A stretch of 64,000 nucleotides of DNA from Streptomyces sp. P3 (GCF_003032475.1 NZ_CP028369.1:2480001-2544000), one strand, 5' to 3'. Counted from the stretch's first letter, positions 17,396 through 26,101 are shown. Translations and numbers: made by a program. Notes: generated by a model from the letters alone, not told the origin.

Positions 17396-18736
17396 ATGAG
17401 CGACCAGCCGTACGACCATCAGGGTTACCCGGGCCACCACAACCATCAGGGCAGCGAGGGCCACCAGGGCCACGACGTCCAGCAGGACCGCGAGGGCCAC
17501 CAGGGCCACCAGGGTCAGGCGGACCACGACCCGTACGCCCAGCATCCTCACCAGGCCCAGCAGCAGGCGTGGCCGGGGCAGCAGCAGAGGTACGACGACC
17601 CGCAGGCGCACCTTCAGTACACCCAGCAGTGGCAGGGGCAGACCTGGGAGACGAGCGTCCAGCCGCCGGTCACCGCCGCCGACCCGGCCGAAACCGCCTA
17701 CCTGCCGCCCCAGACGGGCGGGTCCCCCGCATACGGGAACCCGCAGGCCGCCTACGGGGACCCGGCGGCCGCCGCCGCGCCCCTGCCGCCGGAGCACCGC
17801 ACCCCGGCGGACGGCCGGCACGCCGCCGCCCGGCCGGCGTCCCACGCATCGCACGCGGCCTACGCGTCTCACGCATCCCACGCGCGTGCCGCCGTGCCGG
17901 CCTCCGCTGCCGCGGTCTCCCAGTCCGCGGGCGGCAGCGGCTCGGGTTACGGCCCCGCCACGGTGGCAGGCAACGCCCGGGTCACCGACGCCCAGCGGGC
18001 CCGTCTGGAGGGACGCTCGCCGATCATCGAGCCGGGGATGCAGCCCGCCGCGCTCACCGCACTGCTCGGTCTGCTGCTCTCCGGCACGGCGGCGATCGGT
18101 TCGTACGCCCTGCTCGTCCCGCTCGTCGTCCTCCAGGCGGTGACGGCCGCGGGCTGGTTCCGGCTGAACGGCATGTGGCCGGCCCGGCAGGGCATCGCGC
18201 TCGCCTTCCTGGGCGCGCTGGTCGCCGACGCGGTGCTCCTCGCCGCCGGCCGGGAGCACGCGCCCGCCGCCATCCTCGGCACCCTGGGCGTCTGGGTCCT
18301 GCTCTGCCTCATCCTCCAGCTGCGCTCGCACGCCGATCCCGACGAGCGCATGTACGGGCTGATGGCGACCGTCACCGCCAGCGCGCTGGCCGTCCTCGCC
18401 GCCGGCCACCTCGGCGCCGACCCGGAGGCGGTGTCGGTCGGCGCGGCCGCGGTGGCGGTGGCCGTCCTCGCCAGGGCGCTGCCGCTGCCCACCCCGGCCT
18501 CCGTCGTGGTGGCCCTGCTCGCCGGGGCGGGCGCGGGCATCGCGGTCGGCGGGATGACCGGTCTGGGCGCGAAGGGCGCGTTGCTCGGCGCGGGCGCGGC
18601 GGTCTGCGCGCTCATCGGCCACCGCGTCGCGAGCTACGACTACCCCTCCCGCTTCGTGCACTTCACGGCGGGCGTGGCCCTGCCGCTGGCCGCGGCCGCA
18701 CCCGCCGTGTACGTGCTGGGGCGGGCGCTGGCGTAA
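17396..18736 (+). CDS. Membrane protein with His/Gln-rich N-terminus
   Basis: A 446 aa protein of unknown function. Residues 1-200 are low complexity: His-Gln-Gly repeats (EGHQGH and variants, encoded by repeated CAGGGCCACC-like units) and Ala/Pro/Tyr-rich sequence with four SHA(A/S) units. Residues about 215-445 contain roughly seven hydrophobic segments (for example LTALLGLLLSGTAAIGSYAL). The start ATG at 17396 is one base after the MoaD-like stop, with AGGAGGGTG just upstream. The His-rich tail could bind metal ions, but this is only suggested by composition. Confidence 0.8.
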   Translation: MSDQPYDHQGYPGHHNHQGSEGHQGHDVQQDREGHQGHQGQADHDPYAQHPHQAQQQAWPGQQQRYDDPQAHLQYTQQWQGQTWETSVQPPVTAADPAETAYLPPQTGGSPAYGNPQAAYGDPAAAAAPLPPEHRTPADGRHAAARPASHASHAAYASHASHARAAVPASAAAVSQSAGGSGSGYGPATVAGNARVTDAQRARLEGRSPIIEPGMQPAALTALLGLLLSGTAAIGSYALLVPLVVLQAVTAAGWFRLNGMWPARQGIALAFLGALVADAVLLAAGREHAPAAILGTLGVWVLLCLILQLRSHADPDERMYGLMATVTASALAVLAAGHLGADPEAVSVGAAAVAVAVLARALPLPTPASVVVALLAGAGAGIAVGGMTGLGAKGALLGAGAAVCALIGHRVASYDYPSRFVHFTAGVALPLAAAAPAVYVLGRALA

Positions 18737-18874
18737 GGAGTCCGGCGTAAGGACGTAAGAGCGGTAAGGGTCTGTCACAGGTGATCGACAATCCGGCGGC
18801 GGGCCTTTCCCGAAGGGTTACCTTGAACCGTTGTCAGTGAACTGTTCAGGTCGTCCGGTGGGGGAATATCCGTC

Positions 18875-19612
18875 ATGCGCGCACTACGCATACTTCTGGT
18901 CGTCGTCGTGGTCCTGGGCGGCCTGTTCGTGCTCGCGGACCGCCTCGCCGTGAACTTCGCCGAGGGCGAGGTGGCCGACAAACTCAAGGCCAACGAGGGC
19001 CTCTCCGCCACCCCTGACGTGTCCATCAAGGGCTTCCCGTTCCTCACCCAGGTCGTCGGCGGCTCGCTGGACGACGTCGAGGTGGGCATCAAGGACTACC
19101 AGGCGGCGACCGGCACCAGCGGTCGGACCATCCGCATCGGCGACCTCCAGGCGAACATGAAGGGCGTCGAGTTCTCCGGCGACTACAGCTCCGCGACCGC
19201 CGCCAGCGCCACCGGCACCGCCTCCATCACCTACACCGAGCTGCTGAAGACGGCCAAGGCCGAGCCCACCGAGGTGGTGCGGGGCGTCACCGCCAACGTC
19301 GTCGGCCTCTCGGACGGCGGCAACGGCAAGATCAAGGTCGCCGTCCAGGCCACCGTCCTCGGCGCCAAGCTGCCGCAGCCCGTGTACGTCCTGAGCACGG
19401 TCACCGTCCAGGGCGACACCGTCCGCGTGCACGCCGACTCGCTGCCGAGCTTCGGCGGGGTCCGGGCCGCCGAGAACGAGGTGCGCTCGATCACCGACTT
19501 CCAGCAGAAGATCGACGACCTGCCCGGCGGCATCAAGCTCGACAAGGTCCAGGCGGGCAAGGACGGGGTCGAGATCTCTGTGAAGGGTTCTGACGTCAGG
19601 CTGGCCGGGTAG
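18875..19612 (+). CDS. LmeA-like (DUF2993) exported protein
   Basis: A 245 aa protein with one N-terminal hydrophobic segment (ILLVVVVLGGLFVLADRL) that serves as signal or anchor. The remainder is the elongated DUF2993 fold (GFPFLTQVVGGSLDDVEVGI near the start, GGIKLDKVQAGKDGVEISV near the end). Mycobacterial LmeA members act in periplasmic lipoglycan maturation; the Streptomyces function is not established. It is transcribed alone and followed by a terminator-like hairpin at 19767. Confidence 0.85.
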   Translation: MRALRILLVVVVVLGGLFVLADRLAVNFAEGEVADKLKANEGLSATPDVSIKGFPFLTQVVGGSLDDVEVGIKDYQAATGTSGRTIRIGDLQANMKGVEFSGDYSSATAASATGTASITYTELLKTAKAEPTEVVRGVTANVVGLSDGGNGKIKVAVQATVLGAKLPQPVYVLSTVTVQGDTVRVHADSLPSFGGVRAAENEVRSITDFQQKIDDLPGGIKLDKVQAGKDGVEISVKGSDVRLAG

Positions 19613-19766
19613 GGCTGGACGCCGACGGACGACCGTCGATCCACGGACGGCCGATCCACGCACCGGCCCATGGACGACCGTCGATGGACGCGTGAGCCGT
19701 CGATGGACGACAGACGTCCGACAGGCGAGACGCGATCGTCCGTGCGGCACATGTGACGACGGATAC

Positions 19767-19804
19767 AAGCGCCCGGAACCCGTGTCCCCACGGTCCGGGC
19801 GCTT
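19767..19804 (+). terminator. Terminator hairpin
   Basis: Arms AAGCGCCCGGA (19767-19777) and TCCGGGCGCTT (19794-19804) are perfectly complementary, with an inner ACC-GTG/CAC-GGT extension, followed by CTGCTTTC. It lies downstream of the DUF2993 gene and ahead of the sulfurtransferase leader. The preceding 150 bp hold many copies of a GGACGACCGTCGAT-like low-complexity motif and no gene. Confidence 0.7.
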
Positions 19805-19889
19805 CTGCTTTCCCAGTATGCGGACGATCGCGTCTCATCATGCGGAGCGCTGGTGACATGTCCGCCTGTCCGTCCCTACGATCGACGAC

Positions 19890-19973
19890 ATGATGCAGCG
19901 ACAGGCGGATCTCACGAAGCGGCGGGCAGTAGACCTGTGCCGCGTCGCCGCCATGCTCTGTCGCCCCTTCTGA
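19890..19973 (+). CDS. Cysteine-containing leader peptide upstream of the sulfurtransferase
   Basis: A 27-residue ORF starting MMQRQADLTKRR with cysteines at residues 17 and 24 (VDLCRVAAMLCRPF at the end). It is 137 bp upstream of the sulfurtransferase gene on the same strand. The V-D-L-C-R-V-A-x-x-L-C-R pattern matches the short leader peptides placed before sulfur-metabolism genes in actinomycetes, where ribosome stalling at Cys codons is thought to tune downstream expression. The stall mechanism here is inference. Confidence 0.72.
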   Translation: MMQRQADLTKRRAVDLCRVAAMLCRPF

Positions 19974-20110
19974 GCGGAAGCGCCGCCGGCCCTCCGCGTC
20001 TCCCCCGCCCTCTTCCGAGGGCATCCGTGCGCCGGCCGCCGGCGAGTCCCGGCCGCGCACCCCTCTTTATCTTGCACCCCCCGCCGTAACTGCCCCGGAG
20101 GAGAACGAGC

Positions 20111-20950
20111 ATGAGCCGCAGCGACGTACTGGTCGACGCCGACTGGGTCGAGGCCAACCTCGACAACGCCGACATCGCCATCGTCGAGGTCGACGAGGAC
20201 ACGTCCGCGTACGAGAAGAACCACATCAGGAACGCGATCCGGATCGACTGGACCCAGGACCTGCAGGACCCGGTCCGCCGTGACTTCGTCGACCAGGAGG
20301 GCTTCGAGAAGCTCCTGTCCGCGAAGGGCATCGCCAACGACACGCTGGTGATCCTCTACGGCGGCAACAACAACTGGTTCGCCTCGTACGCCTACTGGTA
20401 CTTCAAGCTGTACGGCCACGAGAACGTCAAGCTCCTCGACGGCGGCCGCAAGAAGTGGGAGCTGGACGCCCGCGAGCTGGTCGAAGAGGTGCCCGAGCGC
20501 GCGACGACCGACTACAAGGCCAAGCCGCAGAACACGGCCATCCGCGCCTACCGCGACGACGTCGTGGCGGCCATCGGCGTCCAGAACCTGGTCGACGTCC
20601 GCTCGCCCGACGAGTTCAGCGGCAAGCTGCTCGCTCCCGCCCACCTGCCGCAGGAGCAGTCGCAGCGTCCGGGCCACGTCCCGTCCGCCCGCAACATCCC
20701 GTGGTCGAAGAACGCCAACGACGACGGCACGTTCAAGTCGGACGACGAGCTCAAGGAGCTCTACGCCGACGAGCAGGTCGACCTGGCAAAGGACACCATC
20801 GCGTACTGCCGCATCGGTGAGCGCTCGGCCCTGACCTGGTTCGTGCTGCACGAGCTGCTGGGCGTGGAGAACGTCAAGAACTACGACGGCTCCTGGACCG
20901 AGTACGGCTCCCTGGTCGGCGTCCCGATCGAGCTCGGCGCCAACAAGTAA
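20111..20950 (+). CDS. Thiosulfate sulfurtransferase (SseA/CysA-type rhodanese)
   Basis: Two-domain rhodanese of 279 aa that moves sulfane sulfur from thiosulfate to an acceptor. The catalytic loop in the C-terminal domain is YCRIGERSALTW, with the active cysteine first; the N-terminal domain is the inactive structural repeat (LVILYGGNNNWFASYAYWY). A strong GGAGGA site precedes ATG 20111. The DUF1416 gene follows 44 bp later, the usual actinobacterial pair. A Cys leader peptide upstream suggests control by cysteine supply. Confidence 0.94.
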   Translation: MSRSDVLVDADWVEANLDNADIAIVEVDEDTSAYEKNHIRNAIRIDWTQDLQDPVRRDFVDQEGFEKLLSAKGIANDTLVILYGGNNNWFASYAYWYFKLYGHENVKLLDGGRKKWELDARELVEEVPERATTDYKAKPQNTAIRAYRDDVVAAIGVQNLVDVRSPDEFSGKLLAPAHLPQEQSQRPGHVPSARNIPWSKNANDDGTFKSDDELKELYADEQVDLAKDTIAYCRIGERSALTWFVLHELLGVENVKNYDGSWTEYGSLVGVPIELGANK

Positions 20951-20994
20951 TCCCACCCGACCGACCTTCTGGTCAGACCCCTCTGGAGAAACAC

Positions 20995-21282
20995 ATGTGT
21001 GGAGCGAAGGCCGGCGGCCCGGACGCCTCGACGATCAAGCCCGGTGAGACCACGATCCAGGGTCAGGTGACCCGGGACGGCGAACCGGTGGTCGGATACG
21101 TCCGACTGCTGGACTCGACCGGCGAGTTCACCGCGGAGGTCCCGACCTCCGCCACCGGACAGTTCCGCTTCTACGCGGCCGAAGGCACCTGGACCGTCCG
21201 CGCCCTCGTGCCCGGCGGCACCGCCGACCGCACCGTGGTCGCCCAGCAGGGCGGTCTCGCCGAGGTCGCGATCGCGGTCTGA
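20995..21282 (+). CDS. DUF1416 (SseC-like) protein
   Basis: A 95 aa protein beginning MCGAKAGG, the fixed start of the DUF1416/SseC family found after sulfurtransferase genes in actinomycetes. It has a predicted beta-rich carboxypeptidase-regulatory-like fold (GQVTRDGEPVVGYVRLLDS, then GQFRFYAAEGTWTVRALVPG). The exact role is unknown; genomic linkage suggests a partner in sulfur transfer. It is cotranscribed with the rhodanese and ends at a clear terminator. Confidence 0.92.
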   Translation: MCGAKAGGPDASTIKPGETTIQGQVTRDGEPVVGYVRLLDSTGEFTAEVPTSATGQFRFYAAEGTWTVRALVPGGTADRTVVAQQGGLAEVAIAV

Positions 21283-21293
21283 GCACGACGCGG

Positions 21294-21332
21294 GGGCCGT
21301 GTCCCACGGGTTGGACGCCCGGGACACGGCCC
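21294..21332 (+). terminator. Terminator hairpin after the sulfurtransferase unit
   Basis: GGGCCGTGTCCC (21294-21305) pairs perfectly with GGGACACGGCCC (21321-21332) across a 15-nt loop, 12 bp after the DUF1416 stop, followed by TTCG. Confidence 0.8.
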
Positions 21333-21361
21333 TTCGCCGTGCCCCGGCCTACCCTGGACGT

Positions 21362-21622
21362 ATGTTGGCCCGCCGACGGCACGTCTACTTCGCGATGATG
21401 GGCACCTGCATCGCGCTGTTCGTCCTGGCCTGGGCCGTCGTGCGTATCTGGTCGACGCCCGCGGCCGTCGCGATGTGCCTGGTGGCGATGGTCATCCCGC
21501 CGGTGGCGGCGATGGTCGCCAACCGCCGCGGCCCCGAGGACCGCTGGTGGGACGACCCCTCGGGCGACCCCAAGTCCGACGAGTGGTGGGACGAGCTCGA
21601 CGGCAAGAAACGCCGCCCGTAG
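21362..21622 (+). CDS. DUF3099-family small membrane protein
   Basis: An 86 aa protein with two hydrophobic segments (MMGTCIALFVLAWAVVRIW and AVAMCLVAMVIPPVAAMVA) and an acidic Trp-rich tail (DRWWDDPSGD, DEWWDELDG). The family is conserved in actinomycetes with no known function. The ATG at 21362 starts immediately before the basic residues preceding TM1. Confidence 0.88.
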   Translation: MLARRRHVYFAMMGTCIALFVLAWAVVRIWSTPAAVAMCLVAMVIPPVAAMVANRRGPEDRWWDDPSGDPKSDEWWDELDGKKRRP

Positions 21623-21685
21623 ACAGAGCGCCCCGGGCAGCCCGGCCCCGGCGCCCCGGTACGTGGGGTGCCCCTGTCACCCTCC

Positions 21686-22048
21686 CTAGTACACGAGCGC
21701 CTGCGTGTCGTCGCCCAGTGCCTCCTGGACGAACACCTGCGCCCCCGCGATCCGGACGCCGTCGATGACGTCCTTCTCCGTGATGTCCCGGCGGGCGGCG
21801 CACTGGGTGCACAGCGTGAGACGGCCGCCGGCCAGGACGGATTCGAGGAGACCGGGCAGCGGCGCCGCGTGCGGGAGCTCGAACTCCGCGGCCCGGCCCG
21901 GCAGCGCGAACCACGCGGACTCCCCGGTCAGCCACAGGGAGACCTCGACGCCGCTGGCCACGGCGACCGCGGCGACCGTGAACGCCTGAGAGCACCGCTC
22001 GGGCGCGTCGGCCCCTGCCGTCACCTTGATCACGAGCTTGTTCGCCAT
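21686..22048 (-). CDS. DsrE-family protein
   Basis: A 120 aa protein of the DsrE/peroxiredoxin-like fold (LVIKVTAGADAPERCSQAF, EVSLWLTGESAW, LTLCTQCAARR). Members handle sulfur relay or intracellular sulfur oxidation. The C-x2-C in the last motif could carry persulfide. It lies convergent with the DUF3099 gene and close to the sulfurtransferase, which fits a sulfur role, though the reaction is not shown by sequence. ATG at 22048 chosen. Confidence 0.88.
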   Translation of the reverse strand: MANKLVIKVTAGADAPERCSQAFTVAAVAVASGVEVSLWLTGESAWFALPGRAAEFELPHAAPLPGLLESVLAGGRLTLCTQCAARRDITEKDVIDGVRIAGAQVFVQEALGDDTQALVY

Positions 22049-22147
22049 ACCCGAATCGTAATCAGGTTCCTTACAACCGCCGATCTTGACCACGGGTCTC
22101 CTGTGAAGCGCGTCGTGGAAAGCGCTTGAATTCAGAGGGGGATTCTT

Positions 22148-22909
22148 GTGGAAGATCCGGAAAAAACGGCAGACGACCTCGGCCTCGACCCTGGCTCCGG
22201 CCGCCGCCGGCCGCGCGGCCGTACGACGCTGATGATCGCCGGAGCCGCCCTGCTCGGGGTGGTCGCAGGGGTCTGCACCGGCTACGTGATCCAGGCCGGC
22301 CGTGCGCCCACCGCGCTGCCGCCGCTCTCCCAGCCCGTCGTGGGACAGGCCGGGGGCGAGGCCGAGCCGCTGTCGGCGGCGCAGGACCGCCGGGTCAGGA
22401 CCGACGGCGACCTGCGCAAGCTGCTGATCACGCGGCCCAGGGGGGCGAAGGACAGCCGCTTCCCGGTGGGCCGCGACGGCTGGGCGGACCTGGCCTCGTA
22501 CGCGGGGGAGTACAAAAGCCCGGCCGACGCGTTCGACAGCCTCGCCGGGAGTGAGTTCCGCCGTGCGGCCACGACGTCGTGGCGGGTGGGCGAGAACGAC
22601 AACGTCGAGATCAACCTCGTGCAGTTCCGTCAGGAGGACGATCCGTCGGCGTCCGAGTGGGCCGATTCCGGCCGTTCCTGGGCCGAGAAGGAGAAGGACA
22701 CCCGCGACTGGCCCATTCCCGGTACCGGCGACGGGACGGTGTACGTGCACGACACACCCGTACGGAATCCGGGCTACCTCCCGCTGTACGCGGCCGAGGC
22801 GCTCGCCTGGCGGGGAGACGTTTACATGGAGGTCCGTGTCACGGACAGCAAGCCGATATCCAAGGCGAAGATGATGGACCTGGCCGTCCGGCAGATGGGG
22901 AAGCTGTGA
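22148..22909 (+). CDS. Membrane-anchored hypothetical protein 1 of a three-gene operon
   Basis: A 253 aa protein with a basic N-terminus, one TM helix at about residues 29-50 (LMIAGAALLGVVAGVCTGYV) and an exported soluble domain. GTG start at 22148 with AGGGGG upstream. No known domain was recognised. Its stop overlaps the next start (GTGA). It shares architecture with the two following genes: short cytoplasmic tail, single helix, then an extracellular domain of about 200 residues. A paralogous set is likely but sequence similarity is low. Confidence 0.75.
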   Translation: MEDPEKTADDLGLDPGSGRRRPRGRTTLMIAGAALLGVVAGVCTGYVIQAGRAPTALPPLSQPVVGQAGGEAEPLSAAQDRRVRTDGDLRKLLITRPRGAKDSRFPVGRDGWADLASYAGEYKSPADAFDSLAGSEFRRAATTSWRVGENDNVEINLVQFRQEDDPSASEWADSGRSWAEKEKDTRDWPIPGTGDGTVYVHDTPVRNPGYLPLYAAEALAWRGDVYMEVRVTDSKPISKAKMMDLAVRQMGKL

Positions 22910-23802
22910 GCGAGAGTCCTGAGAGCATCCCGGCCGAGAGTCCTGAGACCGCCGCGGCCGAGAGTCCTGAGAGTCCCGGGACCACCGCGGCCGAAGCCGA
23001 GGCCGCCGTCGTCGGGGAGCCCGCCGCCCCCAAGGCCCGTCGGGCCGGCCGGATCGCCGCCGTGGCCGGGTCCGTGCTGCTGGCCTGCGCGGTCGTCGGC
23101 GGTGTCGGCTACACCGTCGTGACCGTCCGGGACGCGGACCGCGAGGTCGGTAGCCCCACCTGGAAGTTCCCGCGCGTGCGCGCCGGGGCCGACGACAAGG
23201 CCGGCGGCAACGGGAAGAAGGAGGGCGCCGCAGGATCGGGGCTGAGCGCGCTGCTGCTGCCGTACGGCACCGACGGCTACCAACCCGGTCCGGACCTGGC
23301 CGAGTTCGGTCAGGACGCCGAGTTCAGCGGCGCACAGGCCACCGCCCTGCGCAAGGAGTCGTTCAAGGACCTGCCCGGCGCCTCCCGCCGGAAGCTGGAG
23401 AAGCTGGTCGACAAGGAGCGCATCAAGGGCGTGGCGATGCGTAGTTACGCCGTCGACTGGTCGGACTACAACATCAAGGACACGATCACCCTGCACGTCA
23501 CGTTGTCGAGGCAGGAGAACCCGACCGCCGTGCGCCGCTCAGCGACGGCCTTCAACGGCTTCGTCGCCGCGATGGACTTCTTGCGCAAGGGTCCGAAGAT
23601 CGAGGGCCACCCGGACGCGCGGTGCTTCCTGAGCCCCAAGGGCGAGAGTACGGACCTGGGCACGGCGCTCTGCACCGCCGCCGTGGGAGACGTGCTGGTC
23701 AGCGTCACATCGGCGGCGCCTGACCCGATCGGCGGCACGTTCGTCGCCAAGTTCTTCGCCAAGCAACTCGACCGCATCGACGACCCGGGACAGGCCGTAT
23801 GA
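22906..23802 (+). CDS. Membrane-anchored hypothetical protein 2
   Basis: A 298 aa protein. The cytoplasmic tail (1-47) is made of SPES/PESPE-type repeats, encoded by repeated GAGAGTCCTGAG units. One TM helix (about 48-70, IAAVAGSVLLACAVVGGVGY) leads to an exported domain with two cysteines (ARCFLSPKG and GTALCTAAVG) likely to form a disulfide. Translation is coupled to the upstream gene by GTGA and to the downstream gene by ATGA. Function unknown. Confidence 0.75.
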   Translation: MSESPESIPAESPETAAAESPESPGTTAAEAEAAVVGEPAAPKARRAGRIAAVAGSVLLACAVVGGVGYTVVTVRDADREVGSPTWKFPRVRAGADDKAGGNGKKEGAAGSGLSALLLPYGTDGYQPGPDLAEFGQDAEFSGAQATALRKESFKDLPGASRRKLEKLVDKERIKGVAMRSYAVDWSDYNIKDTITLHVTLSRQENPTAVRRSATAFNGFVAAMDFLRKGPKIEGHPDARCFLSPKGESTDLGTALCTAAVGDVLVSVTSAAPDPIGGTFVAKFFAKQLDRIDDPGQAV

Positions 23803-24764
23803 CCACCGAGCACCCCCGCCTGCAGCCACCGCCCGCCCCGGAACCGCTTCCGAAGCCGTCGGCGGTGCCGGAGCCAGAACAGTCGCCGGAACCGCTTCCG
23901 AAGCCGTCGCCGACCGACGCCTGCGGAACGACCCCCGAAACCGTTTCCGACGCGGCTCCCGACCCCCTCCCGGACCGGCAGGACGACCGCCCGGCCGCCC
24001 CCAAGGACCGCCGGGTGCTGCGGGCCGTCCTGCGCTGGACCGCCGTCGTCACGGTCTTCGCCGCGCTCGGGGCGGGAACGGCGTACGGGATCACGCGCAT
24101 GGAGCGCACCGACCTGCCCGGGCTCGCCACCGCGTCGGACGGCCGCTGGGCCTATCCGGACATCGCCATGCCGCCGCTGCCCTCCGGCAGCCCGAGCCCG
24201 TTCGACACCGGGAACCATGCCACCGCCCACTACGCGGACCTGCGGGCGCTGCGTCTCCCCGCGCCCGAGGGCTCGACGGAGGACAAGGCGCTGCACGGCG
24301 CCGACGGCTGGCTGGCCACGAAGGACTTCCTGCCGGTGTTCGAGGCGAAGGAGGACCGCACCACCGTCGGACAACTGCTCACCGACAACGGCCTGCGGCA
24401 CATCGCGGCCCGTGGCTGGACCACCCCGGACGGCACCCGCACCGGCGTCTACCTGCTGCAGTTCGACACGGGCGCGGTCGCCGAGCGCGTGTACACCGCG
24501 CTCACCACGTTCACCAGCCCGGTGCACGCGGCCCGCGGCGCGACCGAGACGGAGTTCGACGAGGGATACCCCATCGCCGCCGACGTCCCGAACGTCAAAC
24601 GTCACGTCTACGACGAGGCGAAGCCGTACGGCGCGGAGCAGCTGCGGCAGGCCTACCTGCACGCCGGCGACGTCATCGCCCTGGTGCTGCAGTCCCGCAA
24701 GGGCGCCGCGGCGGCCGTTCCGTTCCAGCAGACCGTGGCCCTGCAGAGTCAGCTGCTGAGCTGA
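23799..24764 (+). CDS. Membrane-anchored hypothetical protein 3
   Basis: A 321 aa protein. The N-terminal tail contains repeated EPLPKPS units, then one TM helix (about 68-90, WTAVVTVFAALGAGTAYGI) and an exported domain (WLATKDFLPVFEAKEDRTTV, GVYLLQFDTGAVAERVYTAL). The start ATG overlaps the previous stop. No family recognised. The three coupled genes look like one complex at the outer face of the membrane. Confidence 0.75.
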   Translation: MTTEHPRLQPPPAPEPLPKPSAVPEPEQSPEPLPKPSPTDACGTTPETVSDAAPDPLPDRQDDRPAAPKDRRVLRAVLRWTAVVTVFAALGAGTAYGITRMERTDLPGLATASDGRWAYPDIAMPPLPSGSPSPFDTGNHATAHYADLRALRLPAPEGSTEDKALHGADGWLATKDFLPVFEAKEDRTTVGQLLTDNGLRHIAARGWTTPDGTRTGVYLLQFDTGAVAERVYTALTTFTSPVHAARGATETEFDEGYPIAADVPNVKRHVYDEAKPYGAEQLRQAYLHAGDVIALVLQSRKGAAAAVPFQQTVALQSQLLS

Positions 24765-24885
24765 CGCCCGGGGAGGGCCTACCTCACAAGGAGGGCGGGG
24801 TCCCGGCCGCGTAAGCTGGGGCCCGGCCCTGTCGTACGTGTCGCGAGCCGTCCGTACCCGAAGCACGCTCATCCGAGGAGCACCC

Positions 24886-24984
24886 GTGGAGATCTTCTTC
24901 GAAGCCCTGCTGGTCCTGGTCTGCGTCGGCGTTCTCGCCTTCGCCGGTCTGACCGTGAAGAAGCTGTACCAGGGCCAGCGCTGA
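24886..24984 (+). CDS. 32-residue single-helix membrane protein
   Basis: A short ORF with GTG start and a strong GAGGAG site 6 nt upstream. The protein begins MEIFFEALLVLV, continues through one hydrophobic helix (VCVGVLAFAGLTV) and ends with a basic tail (KKLYQGQR). It precedes the nitrobindin-like gene by 28 bp on the same strand. The good ribosome-binding site, helix-plus-basic-tail design and position support a real small protein. Function unknown. Confidence 0.65.
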   Translation: MEIFFEALLVLVCVGVLAFAGLTVKKLYQGQR

Positions 24985-25012
24985 GACCGACCACCCCCAG
25001 GAACTGTCACTC

Positions 25013-25588
25013 ATGATCGAGATTCCGTCCGACCTCCACAAGGACCTCGTCCCCCTCGCCTTCCTGCTCGGCAGCTGGGCGGGCGCGGGCGTGCACGACT
25101 TCCCGGGGTCGCAGAAGTGCAACTTCGGGCAGGAGGTCACCTTCGCCCACGACGGCCGTGACTTCCTGGAGTACCACTCCCACACCTGGGTCCTGGACAA
25201 CGACGGCAACAAGGTCCGTCCGCTGGAGTCCGAGTCCGGCTTCTGGCGCATCGACGCCGACCGCAAGGTCGAGGTGACGATGGTCCGCGACGACGGCGTG
25301 GTCGAGATCTGGTACGGCGAGCTCGCCGACAAGAAGCCGCAGATCGACCTCGTCACCGACGCGGTGGCCCGCACGGCCGCCTCCGGCCCCTACACCGGCG
25401 GCAAGCGTCTGTACGGGTACGTCAAGAGCGACCTCATGTGGGTCGGCGAGAAGCAGACCCCCGAGGTGGAGCTGCGCCCCTACATGTCGGCCCACCTGAA
25501 GAAGGTCGTCACCCCGCAGGACGTCGAACGCTGGGCGAAGGCCCTCCCCGACGACATGCCGGACGACGGAATCGCCTTCTTCAAGTAG
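25013..25588 (+). CDS. Nitrobindin-like heme-binding beta-barrel (FABP family) protein
   Basis: A 191 aa protein of the nitrobindin/THAP4-like family. It has the diagnostic G-x-W-x-G-x-G strand (LLGSWAGAGVHDFPG), a conserved FLEYHSHTW strand, and a C-terminal His (PYMSAHLKK) in the position of the heme ligand. Family members bind heme in a barrel and may isomerise peroxynitrite. The next gene is the metal regulator nur, but they need not be functionally linked. Confidence 0.88.
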   Translation: MIEIPSDLHKDLVPLAFLLGSWAGAGVHDFPGSQKCNFGQEVTFAHDGRDFLEYHSHTWVLDNDGNKVRPLESESGFWRIDADRKVEVTMVRDDGVVEIWYGELADKKPQIDLVTDAVARTAASGPYTGGKRLYGYVKSDLMWVGEKQTPEVELRPYMSAHLKKVVTPQDVERWAKALPDDMPDDGIAFFK

Positions 25589-25614
25589 TCCCGGACGGAC
25601 CTAGACTCTTCTGT

Positions 25615-26091
25615 GTGGTGAGCACTGGAAGCACTGACTGGAAGAGCGACCTGCGGCAGCGCGGATACCGCCTGACGCCGCAGCGCCAGCTTGTCCTGGA
25701 GGCCGTGGACACCCTGGAGCACGCGACCCCCGACGCCATCCTCGTGGAAGTGAGGAAGACGGCGTCGGGGGTCAACATTTCCACGGTGTACCGGACCCTG
25801 GAGCTTCTGGAGGAGCTCGGGCTGGTCAGCCACGCGCACCTGGGACACGGGGCGCCGACGTACCACCTGGCCGAGCGGCACCACCACATCCACCTGGTGT
25901 GCCGCGACTGCGACAACGTCATCGAGGCGGACGTGCAGGTCGCCGCCGAGTTCACGGCCAAGCTGCGGCGGAGCTTCGGCTTCGAGACGGACATGAAGCA
26001 CTTCGCGATCTTCGGCCGCTGCGAGGACTGCACGCTCAAGGGTTCGACCGTCAAGGGTTCTACCGTCAAGGGTTCCCCTGCCGGGTCGTAG
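25615..26091 (+). CDS. nur: Nur, nickel-responsive Fur-family regulator
   Basis: Fur-family metalloregulator of 158 aa. The N-terminal winged helix (YRLTPQRQLVLEAV, NISTVYRTLELLEELGLV) is followed by a dimerisation and metal domain with the histidine cluster RHHHIHLVC and a C-terminal CEDC. The sequence closely resembles S. coelicolor Nur as remembered, which represses nickel uptake and the iron superoxide dismutase when nickel is present. Tandem GTGs at 25615 and 25618 are both possible starts. The tail has three copies of KGSTV-like repeats (GGTTC-TACCGTCAAG units), an oddity not needed for the fold. Confidence 0.88.
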   Translation: MVSTGSTDWKSDLRQRGYRLTPQRQLVLEAVDTLEHATPDAILVEVRKTASGVNISTVYRTLELLEELGLVSHAHLGHGAPTYHLAERHHHIHLVCRDCDNVIEADVQVAAEFTAKLRRSFGFETDMKHFAIFGRCEDCTLKGSTVKGSTVKGSPAGS

Positions 26092-26101
26092 GCTTGGCGC
26101 C

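Noticed and set aside
22113..22132. GGAAAGCGCTTGAATTC-like sequence resembling a LacI-type sugar operator
   Set aside because: Only the central AAGCGCTT is symmetric and no sugar gene is nearby; too short to call.
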